Source of the DNA: Ereboglobus luteus
GTDB taxonomy: Bacteria; Verrucomicrobiota; Verrucomicrobiia; Opitutales; Opitutaceae
NCBI RefSeq assembly: GCF_003096195.1
Contig: NZ_CP023004.1
Location: 349,299 to 413,298, forward strand
DNA length: 64,000 nt
Reading direction: 5' to 3'
The position numbers and the translations under genes are program-made. Positions 38,336-47,529 of the stretch are shown in pieces. A model generated the notes under the pieces. The model was given only the letters and a program-made list of their open reading frames with translations, ran no database searches and was not told where the DNA came from. How positions within the stretch are numbered: position 1 is the first letter of the stretch; every line of letters starts with the position of its first letter.

Positions 38336-40185
38336 TTATCGCGCCGCGCCGCCTGCCTCATTCCACAGGGTGGCGAGATACTCCCGCGGGTGATCTTTTT
38401 CTTTCCGGGCGAGGACGCTTTTAAGCCGAGTGTTTTGCGCCACGACGCGGCCGTTTTTGCGTCGATCAACTCGCCGGGATTCACATTCCACCCGGAGATC
38501 GCACCGCGAAGGCCGAGAAGCTGCGCCGCCTCGTAGCCGGCATTTCCGGGCGCGAAGTCGCGGTAGTAAATCAAAACGACACCGCGCCGCAAAAGCTCGT
38601 GCTGCAATTTTAGCGTGTCGATCTTTCGCAGCGGTTTGCCACCGGCGATGGATTGCGCCGCCGCCGCGCCCGCCGCCTCGCCGAGCGCCATCCAGCAGGG
38701 CTCCATGCGAAGCGTGCTCAGGCCGATGTGCGTCGCGGACGCGGCCACGGGCACGAGCAAACCGTCCACGTTTTTCGGAACGATGATGCGATAGGGAACG
38801 GTGTAGGGCGCGGATTCCTCGGAGAAAAATCCGTCGAGATGCGGACGGCCCGGCTCGCGCTTGCGCACGGCGTGCGAGTCGAGCCAGTAGTGGCTGGCCG
38901 TGACGCTGTCGAGGTGCAGAGGCGGACGCGCGCCGGGAGCAACGGGCGTGGCGTCATGCGATGTGAAGAGATACTCGCCCATGACGCGACGGCCCTCGCG
39001 CACATAAACCTGACGGGGAAAATTGCCGTTGTCCGTAAACTCGTCGCGAGCGAGGCCCCAGGCGGAACACTCGGCGCGAAAATCGGCGGGCAGCTCGGCG
39101 TCGTTTTGGCAGAACCAAAGGAAGCCGAGCGTGTAGTCGCGCAAACGCTTCGCGAACGTGTCGCGCCACGCCCAGTCGGATGTCGGCCACGGCCAGTTTT
39201 CCTCGGGCAGGTCGGTGGAAATAAATGAGCAATGGTGATTGTTGCCGTCGATTTTGCCGTTGGGCATCATGGTGACATTAACGACACGCACGAGCGTGCG
39301 CGCGCGGTCGGGATGCGGCGGCGTGACAGCCGCCTCGCGGTTGAGACGGAAATCCTCGATCAGGGAAACGTATTCGTCGCGATTGTAATTTGAAGGTTTC
39401 TCGATGGGCACGCGATTTTCGGCAACACGCGTGAGCGGCAGGCGGTAGTTGTAGGCTTGCACGGCATTGTCGCCGAGTCCGCTCGATCCGGGCGCGAGTT
39501 TCTCCGCGCGCCATGCGCGATAAATGCGCCCGGCCATGGGCTCGTTGTATTCGGAGCGGCCTTCGCGCCCGACACGATAGGGCGCGCCCGCGGCGGCGGC
39601 GAGATCGCCCTCGTAAGTCGCGTCAATGAAGACCTTGCCGCGTATTTGCTCGGTCGCGCCTGTCTCGCGGTTGAGAATGCGAATGGCGGTGACCCGTCCG
39701 TTTTCCAGCGTTACATTTTCGGGGAGCGCGTCGAACTGCCGCATCACGCGCACTGTGATCGTGGGATGCTCGGCAAGCATTTCCGCCAGTATCTTGGCGG
39801 CGATGGACGGCTCAAAATGATAACCGTCGCTGCAATCCTCCACCTGCGGCGCCCCGGGGCCGTAGGTTGTTTTATAATATTCGCGAACCCGTTTTATATA
39901 ATCGCCGAAAATGCCGAGCGTGGCGCCGCGCGTGCCGATATCCGTGGCGCCCAAACCGTTCGCCATGAGTCCGCCGATGTGCGTGGTGCGCTCAAGAAGA
40001 ATCGCGCTGTGCCCGTTGCGGGCGGCGGCGATGGACGCGGCGATGCCGCTGGGAGTTCCACCAACGATGACAACATCGTAGTCATCAACCGCCGCGAAAC
40101 ATCCCAGTGGCGCGATCATGAGCGCGAAAAACAGTGTTATATATAATTTTATGCCGGAAGGCCGTGCGTCATTCTGTGATTTCAT
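38275..40185 (-). CDS. Exported FAD-dependent oxidoreductase
   Basis: The protein has 636 residues from the ATG at 40185, with signal sequence KLYITLFFALMIAPLGCFA. The FAD dinucleotide motif YDVVIVGGTPSGIAASIAA follows directly, then LLERTTHIGGLMANGLGATD, and a late VPVAASATHIGLSTLRMEP. This is the FAD_oxidored (PF12831) layout common near polysaccharide genes, with no fixed substrate. The frame is open upstream for 70 residues that lack family similarity. The C-terminal 18 residues come from a REP-like repeat, so the original stop may have been lost. It lies 13 bp after the beta-mannosidase gene. Confidence 0.85.
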   Translation of the reverse strand: MKSQNDARPSGIKLYITLFFALMIAPLGCFAAVDDYDVVIVGGTPSGIAASIAAARNGHSAILLERTTHIGGLMANGLGATDIGTRGATLGIFGDYIKRVREYYKTTYGPGAPQVEDCSDGYHFEPSIAAKILAEMLAEHPTITVRVMRQFDALPENVTLENGRVTAIRILNRETGATEQIRGKVFIDATYEGDLAAAAGAPYRVGREGRSEYNEPMAGRIYRAWRAEKLAPGSSGLGDNAVQAYNYRLPLTRVAENRVPIEKPSNYNRDEYVSLIEDFRLNREAAVTPPHPDRARTLVRVVNVTMMPNGKIDGNNHHCSFISTDLPEENWPWPTSDWAWRDTFAKRLRDYTLGFLWFCQNDAELPADFRAECSAWGLARDEFTDNGNFPRQVYVREGRRVMGEYLFTSHDATPVAPGARPPLHLDSVTASHYWLDSHAVRKREPGRPHLDGFFSEESAPYTVPYRIIVPKNVDGLLVPVAASATHIGLSTLRMEPCWMALGEAAGAAAAQSIAGGKPLRKIDTLKLQHELLRRGVVLIYYRDFAPGNAGYEAAQLLGLRGAISGWNVNPGELIDAKTAASWRKTLGLKASSPGKKKITRGSISPPCGMRQAARRDKMERRHSCRRSRPTGLAPEL

Positions 40186-40198
40186 ATTTATATAAATA

Positions 40199-42706
40199 TT
40201 ATTTATAGCTGTCCACCAGGGAGTAAAAACCAAGGGCCTTTGTGATTTCCGCCACCGTCGCCTGCGCGGGTTTGTTGAGCGTGATCTCGACCGTCCTGGA
40301 TTGTTTTGCGTATAAATCGAAACAGTTGTCCGACGCGGAATAATCCATCCCCGCGAGGTCAAACTGGAAGCAATGCTGAAACACATCCGAGGCAAAGGTG
40401 AGGGCGAACCGGTTGTCCGCGCCGCCGCGCTTGACCTGCACGCGAGTGTTTGCCTTTTGGAGCGGAATGAAACGCGGCGGGGCCAGGAACACCGTGTTTT
40501 CGCTCACACTCACACCATCGATAACCAGTGAGAGCCGGATGAGGAGGTTGTCGCGTCCGTAAGTTTGCATGGGCTTGCGCATGTCCAGCGTGTGCTGACG
40601 TTTTGATTCGCCGTAACGAAGCACCGCGTTTTTGTGTCCGCTGTCGAGCACGCGCCCGTCGATGTGATGCAACTCCCAGACGATGGTTGCGCCTTGTTTT
40701 TCGACGGCATCGCAAACCGTGTGGATATGCACCTTGTCAACCGTGGTGCGGCGGTAGTTCCCGTTGACCGTGTATTCATCGCCGGGCACATGCGCGGTCA
40801 CGAGCGCGGGCGCGAAAAAGCGGCGGGCGTAATAGTGCAGCGTTTTCCAGTTTCCGGTGTATTCGATGGAACTCCACGACGCGACAGGCCAGCAGTCGTT
40901 GAGCTGCCAGTAAATCGTGCCCATGCAACGCGGTGTCAGCCGGCGATGATGCTCGACGGCGACCTGCATGCTGTATGCCTGGTTCAACTGCGAGAGATAG
41001 ATGAGCGCATCCTGGTTTTTTGGGAAACGGTAGCGGCGCGAAACATAGTCGAGAATGATCTGGTTTCCCGCGCGGTTCTTCTGGTGGTTTTCGACGACGG
41101 GCCCGAAAACATTATTGTCGTCGGGCGTGCAATACGTCGCCTGCACTTTTGGCGAGCTGAAGCTTTGCATCCCGTATTCGGCCACAAAGCGGAATTTCCA
41201 TTTCTCGTAATCCTTGACCGGATTGCGGCCGTGCCACACCGCCCAGTAGTGCGTGTCGCCGCGCTGCTCGCCGGCCTCGTCGCTGTTTCCATATTTCCAA
41301 TCGCCGCGCCACTGCGAGGTCGGCCAGTAGTCGAACCCGCTTTCCTCGCGCACGACTTTCGGCAGCAGCTTGTGGAAAAGTTTTTCATACGGACGGCGGT
41401 ATTTTGGCTTTTGAAGCGCGCCGTTAATTTGCGCCATTTCATTGTTGCCGCAAAAAAGCGCCACGCACGCGCGATGGTGCAGGCGGCGCACTTGATGGCG
41501 GGCCTCGGCCTCGACGTTTTTGAGAAACGGCGCGTCGCCGGGCGGCAGTGTGCAGGCGAACATAAAATCCTGCCAGACCATCAGGCCGAGCTCATCGCAA
41601 AGATCATAAAAATCCTCGCTCTCATAAATGCCGCCACCCCAGACACGAAGACAGTTGAAGTTTGCCGCAGCGGCCGCGCGCACATCACGCGCATAACGCT
41701 CGCGGTCAAGGCCGCCCACAAAACTGTCCGCCGGAATCCAGTTTGCGCCCTTCATGAAAACCGGCCTGCCATTGACGACAAAGCGGAACGACTCGCCCCA
41801 CTGGTCGGGCTTGCGCTCAAGCGCGAGCGTGCGCAGCCCGATGCGCCGTTTCCATTCGCCGCGCGGCTCGCCGGTCGAGGAATGCGCGGTCACCGTCACA
41901 TCGTATAGCGGCTGCGCGCCGAGGCCGGCGGGCCACCAAAGTTGCGGATCGGAAATGGGAACCTCGAAAGTGCCGCTCCCGGACATGGTTTCAGCCATCG
42001 TGATTTCGCGCCCATCAAGGCCGACCGACACCTTAAAGACGAGCCCTCGCTCGGCGCGCCGCATTTGCGGTTTAAAAACGAGCGAAACATCGCGCTTGGA
42101 ATAGTGGGTTTGCGAAACACGCACATGCTCGATGCGGTTGCCCGACCACGCCTCGATGTAAATCGGCAGCCACACCCCGCACGTGACAAGGCGCGGACCC
42201 CAATCCCAGCCAAACTGGCACGGCTGCTTGCGCAGCAATGTGTGGCCGCCCACCGGATCGCTGAATTCCACCGGCGCCTTGAACCGCGACTGGTTTGCGC
42301 GAATGTATTTTAATGCGCTCGTGAAAACGACGCGCAGCTCATTGCGTCCCTTGCGCAAGAGCGGGGTGATGTCCCAGCGATAGCCGGTGAACATGTTGTC
42401 CGTGCGCCCCACCTCGCATCCGTTCAAAAACACGCGCGCCACGGTGTCCACGCCTTCCGCAACCAGCTCCCGCACCTCCTCGCGCAGGAGCGCATCGGTG
42501 GCGGTGAATTGCAGGCGATACTCCCAATCGCGCTCCTCGATCCACTGCAACTGCAATTCGTTCGTCCCCCAAAACGGGTCGGGAATGCGCTTTTGATTGA
42601 GCAAATCCTTGTGAACGCAACCCGGCACTGTTGCGGGAAGCCATTTCGGGGACTGACCGCATTCGCGGAACTGCCAAGAGGAACCGGTGAGTGATTGTTT
42701 TATCAT
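40199..42706 (-). CDS. GH2 beta-mannosidase
   Basis: This 835-residue family 2 glycosidase starts at the ATG at 42706 (MIKQSLTGSSWQFRECG). Landmarks fit beta-mannosidases: the sugar-binding and Ig-like domains with PFWGTNELQLQWIEERDWEY and QFGWDWGPRLV, the barrel with LRVWGGGIYESEDFYDLCDE, the acid/base Glu in CGNNEMAQ, the nucleophile Glu in VAEYGMQSFSS, and GTIYWQLNDCWPVASWSS. It hydrolyses terminal beta-D-mannosyl residues. The open frame extends to 42961, but the extra 85 residues look unlike a signal and overlap the regulatory repeats. No signal peptide, so probably cytoplasmic. It is the first gene of the 29-kb minus-strand run. Confidence 0.92.
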   Translation of the reverse strand: MIKQSLTGSSWQFRECGQSPKWLPATVPGCVHKDLLNQKRIPDPFWGTNELQLQWIEERDWEYRLQFTATDALLREEVRELVAEGVDTVARVFLNGCEVGRTDNMFTGYRWDITPLLRKGRNELRVVFTSALKYIRANQSRFKAPVEFSDPVGGHTLLRKQPCQFGWDWGPRLVTCGVWLPIYIEAWSGNRIEHVRVSQTHYSKRDVSLVFKPQMRRAERGLVFKVSVGLDGREITMAETMSGSGTFEVPISDPQLWWPAGLGAQPLYDVTVTAHSSTGEPRGEWKRRIGLRTLALERKPDQWGESFRFVVNGRPVFMKGANWIPADSFVGGLDRERYARDVRAAAAANFNCLRVWGGGIYESEDFYDLCDELGLMVWQDFMFACTLPPGDAPFLKNVEAEARHQVRRLHHRACVALFCGNNEMAQINGALQKPKYRRPYEKLFHKLLPKVVREESGFDYWPTSQWRGDWKYGNSDEAGEQRGDTHYWAVWHGRNPVKDYEKWKFRFVAEYGMQSFSSPKVQATYCTPDDNNVFGPVVENHQKNRAGNQIILDYVSRRYRFPKNQDALIYLSQLNQAYSMQVAVEHHRRLTPRCMGTIYWQLNDCWPVASWSSIEYTGNWKTLHYYARRFFAPALVTAHVPGDEYTVNGNYRRTTVDKVHIHTVCDAVEKQGATIVWELHHIDGRVLDSGHKNAVLRYGESKRQHTLDMRKPMQTYGRDNLLIRLSLVIDGVSVSENTVFLAPPRFIPLQKANTRVQVKRGGADNRFALTFASDVFQHCFQFDLAGMDYSASDNCFDLYAKQSRTVEITLNKPAQATVAEITKALGFYSLVDSYK

Positions 42707-43056
42707 AAGAAAGAAAAAGTTTTGCCAAGGGATCGCGAAAAACAGGGGGCTGCCTTCAGAAACATGAGGGCTTGGAGTGCAAGGGCAAGGCGAAGGGGAT
42801 TGAGGTAGCCATGGGCACAAAAAATCCGCATGCAAGTCGCCCCGGCAACATGCCAGTGACTTGATCGTTAACCAAATCCCGCCCGATGCCGCCCGATGAA
42901 AGCCCGGGCTTTCAGGGCATGCGCGGGGAGGGAGCGCGCCGAAAAAACATTTAACGATCAAGTGAGCCTCCTGTTGCGGAAAGGCGGTTGCCGGGGAAAC
43001 TTTCCCGCCGTAACTTTACCCGCTTGCACCCGAAACCCTGAAAATCACATCTGATC
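42707..43056. promoter_or_regulatory. Divergent intergenic region of the glycan locus
   Basis: These 350 bases separate the start of the minus-strand run (GH2 gene) from the start of the plus-strand operon, so both promoters should lie here. It contains a 13-bp inverted repeat pair, an 18-bp palindrome between its arms, and a direct repeat GCCCGATG (42881-42888 and 42891-42898). I could not place -35/-10 hexamers with confidence. No gene is apparent. Confidence 0.6.
42859..42963. repeat. Nested dyads: 13-bp inverted repeat around an 18-bp palindrome
   Basis: ACTTGATCGTTAA at 42859-42871 is repeated inverted at 42951-42963. Between them lies the perfect palindrome TGAAAGCCCGGGCTTTCA (42897-42914). 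Each 13-mer is itself half-palindromic (TT.A...T.AA), the look of an operator half-site pair for a LacI/GalR-type or similar dimeric repressor. A related word, TTATCGTTAA (32954-32963), occurs upstream of the 1417-residue giant gene. No regulator gene is in the window. Confidence 0.6.
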
Positions 43057-43785
43057 ATGTCATTTGTCCATTCGCTCCGCTCCTGCCTGCCCGCTGTCGC
43101 ACTCGCGCTAATCTGTTCCACGGCGCACGCGTTCACATTCGACTCGGAAAATGTTTTCTCCGCCAACTTCCGCGAAATGAAAAAAAGCGGAAACACCGCT
43201 TGGAAATGGGATTCATCCTCCAAGAGCATGAGGATATCGCCGGTTGCCTCCGGCGCGTATGCGCACGCCAAGTCCGCGGCGGATGCGTCGAAACCCGCCC
43301 AAACAACCTTCACTGTGTCGGAAGGCGAAACGCTGAGCGTGGAAATTGGCTTCTCGGCGGGCACGCCCCGCTCGTCACTTGGCATATATATAATCGATCC
43401 GAAAAATGAAAACAAAGGTTACCTCGCTCTCTATAATATAGACAACACCGGGAATGACGACCTGCTCCGTTTCGTAACAAACGCCGCGCCACTGACCAGC
43501 GGCGCGGGCGGCATTTCAAAGGCGAAAGGCTTCTCCGCCCCCGGCCTTGAGCTTGGGGAAAAAGCGACGCTTCGCTTCACTTACGGAATCAAGGACAAAA
43601 AAGGCGTCATGACGCTGGCCGTTTCAAACGGCGCCGGCGTGCAGGTGCATTCGGCGAGTTACAGAATGACCGAGGTCGGAAAACCGCTGACCACATTTGA
43701 AATCGGATTCCGATACGCGGCCCAAAACGGAAAAGGCGATTTTGTTATAAACAATTTCGACGCCTCCGTCGCCCGCTCCAAATAA
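43057..43785 (+). CDS. Small exported beta-rich protein
   Basis: The 242-residue protein has a signal peptide (SCLPAVALALICSTAHAF). The mature part alternates beta strands (FSANFREMKKSGNTAWKWD, SVEIGFSAGTPRSSLGIYII, FEIGFRYAAQNGKGDFVINN) in the manner of LamG/jelly-roll carbohydrate-binding domains. No catalytic motif is seen, and I cannot name a family. It is the first gene of the plus-strand operon, 4 bp before an SGNH hydrolase gene, so it may bind the same glycan or help hold the enzyme at the surface. Confidence 0.65.
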   Translation: MSFVHSLRSCLPAVALALICSTAHAFTFDSENVFSANFREMKKSGNTAWKWDSSSKSMRISPVASGAYAHAKSAADASKPAQTTFTVSEGETLSVEIGFSAGTPRSSLGIYIIDPKNENKGYLALYNIDNTGNDDLLRFVTNAAPLTSGAGGISKAKGFSAPGLELGEKATLRFTYGIKDKKGVMTLAVSNGAGVQVHSASYRMTEVGKPLTTFEIGFRYAAQNGKGDFVINNFDASVARSK

Positions 43786-43789
43786 TATC

Positions 43790-44584
43790 ATGACAACGCG
43801 TTTCAATTATATGAGAGCACATTCGGAAAATGCCGGCTTTGTTTTTGCGTTGATTGTCATCATTGCCGCCTTCATGTCACCCGTCCACGCGCGCGCGTCC
43901 AAGCTGGTGGACAATCTCAAGGCGGGAAAAGACCAAACCGTCGTTTGTTTCGGGACGAGCCTCACGGCCACGGGCCAGTGGGTTGCCGACTTGGGAAAAT
44001 GGCTGAACACGCTCGATCCCGCGGGCAAGGCGCGCGCCACCGTCCACAAAAGCGGCCTTTCCGGGCAGGCCTCCCAGACGGGGCTCAACAACCTTCAAAG
44101 CAAGGTCATCAAATTCAATCCGAACACCGTCATCATAGAATTTGCGATAAACGACGCCTACGAAGGCCCGAACTATTCCCCCAAGCATCCCGACTACGGA
44201 ATCACTGTGGAGAAGAGCAAGGCAAACCTCGCCGCCATGATTGAGCGGATTCAAAATGCCCTGCCCGGCGCTGAAATTATCATTCAAACCATGAACCCGG
44301 TTTGGAATTCGCCAAACGGCAGCGGCGTCTCGGCCACCTCGCGCCCCGGGCTCGCCGCCTATTACGAGGGATATGTGCAAGTGGCGAAAAAATATAATCT
44401 GCTCCTGGTCGATCATTATAAAAATTGGATAAAACTGCGCGAGGCCGATCCGGAATTATATAAAAAATATCTGCGCGACGGCACGCATCCCACACCCGAA
44501 GGCTCGTCGGCAATCACATTTCCGGAAATTAAAAAAGCGCTGACTGGATGCGCTTCTTTTGGTTGCCCGAACGATGAACCCTAA
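43790..44584 (+). CDS. Exported SGNH/GDSL-type hydrolase
   Basis: This 264-residue protein has a signal region (GFVFALIVIIAAFMSPVHA). SGNH blocks are present: block I VVCFGTSLTATGQW (GTS instead of GDS, Ser nucleophile kept), block II Gly in HKSGLSGQAS, block III VIIEFAINDAY (Asn), and block V DGTHPTPEG (Asp and His). It probably de-esterifies an acylated sugar. It ends 11 bp inside the start of the next SGNH gene if that starts at 44574. Confidence 0.85.
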   Translation: MTTRFNYMRAHSENAGFVFALIVIIAAFMSPVHARASKLVDNLKAGKDQTVVCFGTSLTATGQWVADLGKWLNTLDPAGKARATVHKSGLSGQASQTGLNNLQSKVIKFNPNTVIIEFAINDAYEGPNYSPKHPDYGITVEKSKANLAAMIERIQNALPGAEIIIQTMNPVWNSPNGSGVSATSRPGLAAYYEGYVQVAKKYNLLLVDHYKNWIKLREADPELYKKYLRDGTHPTPEGSSAITFPEIKKALTGCASFGCPNDEP

Positions 44585-45887
44585 ACACGAATCCATGAAG
44601 CTCCCCCTAAAAAAACCCGCCCTGCCCCGCGCCATCCTCGCGGCCCTTGCCGCATTCACGACAGCATCACTGCTTCACGCCGCCGGGCCGGCGAACCTTC
44701 TGCGCCCCGGCGATCATGTCGCCGTATGCGGTGATTCCATAACGGAGCAGAAACGTTATAGCATATACATGGAATTGTATTTGATGGCGTGCCAGCCAGC
44801 CGCGAACCTGGAGATGGTGCAGTTTGGCTGGAATGGCGACACCACGTGGGGATTCCTGGAGCGCATTCCGCAAAATGTCGGCCCGTTCGCCCCGCAGGTG
44901 GCGACCACGCTCTACGGCATGAACGACGGCGGGTATCTCGCGGCGGACAAGGCCGCGGACCGAATCCAGCGTTTTCGCACATCGCTCGAGGACATGGTCA
45001 AAAGTTTCAGGGAAATCGGCGTGCGCGAAATCATCATAGCCTCGCCGCCACCGGTCGATCCGGTCACCTTCAAGCGCAACACCCCCGAGGCTTACAACCC
45101 GACGCTTTCCATGCTTGGCGACATTGCCCGGGACGTCGCGGAGAAAAACAAAGTCCGGTTCGCCGACGTGAACGGCATCATGACCGACGCCATGAAACGA
45201 GCCAAGGCGGCAAAGGGATGGGATTATCAAGTCGCGGGAGACGACGGCGTGCACCCGGGATCGAACGGCCATCTCATCATCGCCTACACGCTGCTCAAGG
45301 CGCTCGGTTGCGATGGCACCATCGGCACGCTCACATGGGATTGCGCCACCGGGCGCGCGCAGACGACGGACGGCCATCGCATCCTTTCGAACACCCGCGC
45401 GGCTATCGAAATCGAATCGACGCGTTATCCGTATTGTTTCCCCGAGGATCCGCAAGAGCGCGCCCCGACCGCCCGCTCGATTCTCGACATCATCCCCTTC
45501 AACGAAGAACTCAACCGCCTCATGCTTGTCGTGAAAAACGCCCCCGCGCAAAAAATGCGCGTCACGTGGGGCGGGCATTCGCGCGTCTATTCCGCCGCGG
45601 AGTTGGAAAAGGGCATCAATCTCGCCGCTGATTTTTTGGACAATCCTTTTTGCGAAAACTTCGCCCGGGTAATCGCCGCCGCGCGCATTCAGCAAGATTA
45701 CGAAACCGACGGCGTGCGCATCCTGCTCCATTCGCTCAACGCCTGGGCCAAACATTTCCCCGAAGAGGCAAGGCTGGACGCCCCCCGCCGCCGGATGGTT
45801 GTGCAAAAAGCCGCGGACTATTATGCCGCGACCAAATCGCTGCTCGCGCCGGTTAAACACACGTTGCGGATCTCACCCGTAAAATGA
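44574..45887 (+). CDS. Exported SGNH/GDSL-type hydrolase with C-terminal extension
   Basis: The protein has 437 residues from the ATG at 44574; an ATG at 44595 is equally good for the signal (LPRAILAALAAFTTASLLHA). Blocks: HVAVCGDSITEQKRY (Ser), FGWNGDTTWG, TLYGMNDGGYL (Asn), and DDGVHPGSNGHLI (Asp and His). After the hydrolase domain a 170-residue extension follows that has no recognised motif. It overlaps the previous gene slightly, so the pair is likely translationally coupled. The two SGNH proteins differ enough to suggest different acyl substrates. Confidence 0.83.
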   Translation: MNPKHESMKLPLKKPALPRAILAALAAFTTASLLHAAGPANLLRPGDHVAVCGDSITEQKRYSIYMELYLMACQPAANLEMVQFGWNGDTTWGFLERIPQNVGPFAPQVATTLYGMNDGGYLAADKAADRIQRFRTSLEDMVKSFREIGVREIIIASPPPVDPVTFKRNTPEAYNPTLSMLGDIARDVAEKNKVRFADVNGIMTDAMKRAKAAKGWDYQVAGDDGVHPGSNGHLIIAYTLLKALGCDGTIGTLTWDCATGRAQTTDGHRILSNTRAAIEIESTRYPYCFPEDPQERAPTARSILDIIPFNEELNRLMLVVKNAPAQKMRVTWGGHSRVYSAAELEKGINLAADFLDNPFCENFARVIAAARIQQDYETDGVRILLHSLNAWAKHFPEEARLDAPRRRMVVQKAADYYAATKSLLAPVKHTLRISPVK

Positions 45888-45902
45888 TCACCGTATATTA
45901 AT

Positions 45903-47456
45903 ATGCCCGGAACTCTGCGTAACCACAATCGCGCGAGCCTGCTTGCGACTTTTTTCGCCTTGCTCGTTTGCATCGCCGGCATTGCGCGCGCGGAGATTGC
46001 GCTCGCGCCACTTTTTGCCGATCACGCCGTGCTCCAGCGCGACAAACCCGTGCCGGTATGGGGACGCGCGGATCCGGACGCGCAAGTCACCGTTTCGTTT
46101 CAAAAACAAACAGCCACCGCAATCGCGGAAGCCGACGGACGCTGGACCGCGTGGCTCAAACCGCTTTCCGCGTCAAGCGAACCGGAAGATATGATTGTCT
46201 CCGTATCGGACGGCGGCGGACGGCAAACCATCCGCGTGCGCGACATTCTCGTCGGCGAAGTCTGGCTCTGTTCGGGACAATCCAACATGGAATGGCCGGT
46301 AAAGCAGGCGCAAAACGCCGAGCGGGAAATCGCTTCCGCCAACAACCCGCTCATCCGCCACATCTCCATCAAACAGCGCGTCGCCAAAACGCCGATGGAC
46401 ACCGTCCCGACCGGCGGATGGAAATCCGCCTCGCCGGAAACCGCGGGCGATTTCACTGCCGCGGGTTATTTTTTTGCCCGCGAAATGCAACCGCGCCTCG
46501 GCGTGCCCGTCGGCCTCGTCAACAGCTCAATGGGCGGCGGCATCATCGAGGGCTGGATGCCCGACAAAACGCTTACGGACAATCCCGCCTTCGCCGTCAT
46601 CACGCAACGCTGGCAACAAATACTCGACGAATATCCCGCAAAAAAAGCCGAATACGACGCGGAAATGCAACGACGCGCCAAGGCTGGGGCGCAACAAGAA
46701 GACAAATCCAAGCCCGTGTTCCCGCGCATCAATCCACCCATTGGACCCGGCCACAAATACACGCCGTCAGGACTTCACAACGGCTCCATCCATCCGCTCA
46801 TCCCCTATGCCCTGCGCGGCGTGCTGTGGTATCAGGGCGAAATGAACGCCGGCCGGCCGGAGGAATATAATCCTTTGTTTTCGGCAATGATAAAACAATG
46901 GCGCGAGGATTTCGGACAGGGAAACATCCCGTTCCTATGGGTGCAGCTTCCCAATTTTAAATCCGGTGATCCGGCGGAAACCGACTGGGCGCGACTGCGC
47001 GAAGCGCAAACACAAACGCTTTCACTGCCGGCGACGGGACAGGCCGTGACAATCGACATCGGCGACGTCGAGGACATCCATCCCAAGAATAAACAGGACG
47101 TCGGACTCCGGCTCGCACTGCTCGCGCGCGCCCTGGTTTACGGCGAACCAGTCGAATGCACGGGACCGGTTTTCGATCGCGCGTCCCGCGAGGGCGCGGC
47201 AATGCGCGTGCATTTTTCCACGGGCGCGAAGGGACTTGTTTTGCGCAAACACTCCGCGACGGCCTTTCAACTCGCCGGGGCGGACAAGGAATTTCACCCC
47301 GCCGAGGCCCGCGTGGAAAACGATACCGTGATCGTGACATCAACCAAGGTCCCCGCGCCCGTCGCCGTGCGCTACGCCTGGTTCAACGCGCCGGAAGCCA
47401 GTCTCTACAACGCGGCCGCGCTTCCCGCCGGCCCATTCCGGAGCGACAACTGGTAG
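45903..47456 (+). CDS. Exported sialate O-acetylesterase-type (SASA) enzyme
   Basis: This 517-residue protein starts with a signal peptide (SLLATFFALLVCIAGIARA). The SASA/DUF303 layout is clear: FADHAVLQRDKPVPVWG, the nucleophile elbow VWLCSGQSNMEWPV, LRGVLWYQGEMNAG and the Asp-His pair in IGDVEDIHPKNKQDVG. Family members remove O-acetyl groups from sialic acids or from plant polysaccharides such as xylan; which applies here is not shown. It lies 15 bp after the second SGNH gene. Confidence 0.9.
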   Translation: MPGTLRNHNRASLLATFFALLVCIAGIARAEIALAPLFADHAVLQRDKPVPVWGRADPDAQVTVSFQKQTATAIAEADGRWTAWLKPLSASSEPEDMIVSVSDGGGRQTIRVRDILVGEVWLCSGQSNMEWPVKQAQNAEREIASANNPLIRHISIKQRVAKTPMDTVPTGGWKSASPETAGDFTAAGYFFAREMQPRLGVPVGLVNSSMGGGIIEGWMPDKTLTDNPAFAVITQRWQQILDEYPAKKAEYDAEMQRRAKAGAQQEDKSKPVFPRINPPIGPGHKYTPSGLHNGSIHPLIPYALRGVLWYQGEMNAGRPEEYNPLFSAMIKQWREDFGQGNIPFLWVQLPNFKSGDPAETDWARLREAQTQTLSLPATGQAVTIDIGDVEDIHPKNKQDVGLRLALLARALVYGEPVECTGPVFDRASREGAAMRVHFSTGAKGLVLRKHSATAFQLAGADKEFHPAEARVENDTVIVTSTKVPAPVAVRYAWFNAPEASLYNAAALPAGPFRSDNW

Positions 47457-47529
47457 GCATCGCACAATATAACCGCATCCCGGATCTTGCGATTACAAGG
47501 CGTTCGGCAAAACAATCCCGCTGCTTTTT

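Noticed and set aside
42707-42961. N-terminal extension of the beta-mannosidase (extra 85 residues)
   Set aside because: The extension is Cys/Pro-rich, begins with a TTG, is unlike any signal peptide and would overlap the operator-like repeats; the GH2 fold starts at 42706.
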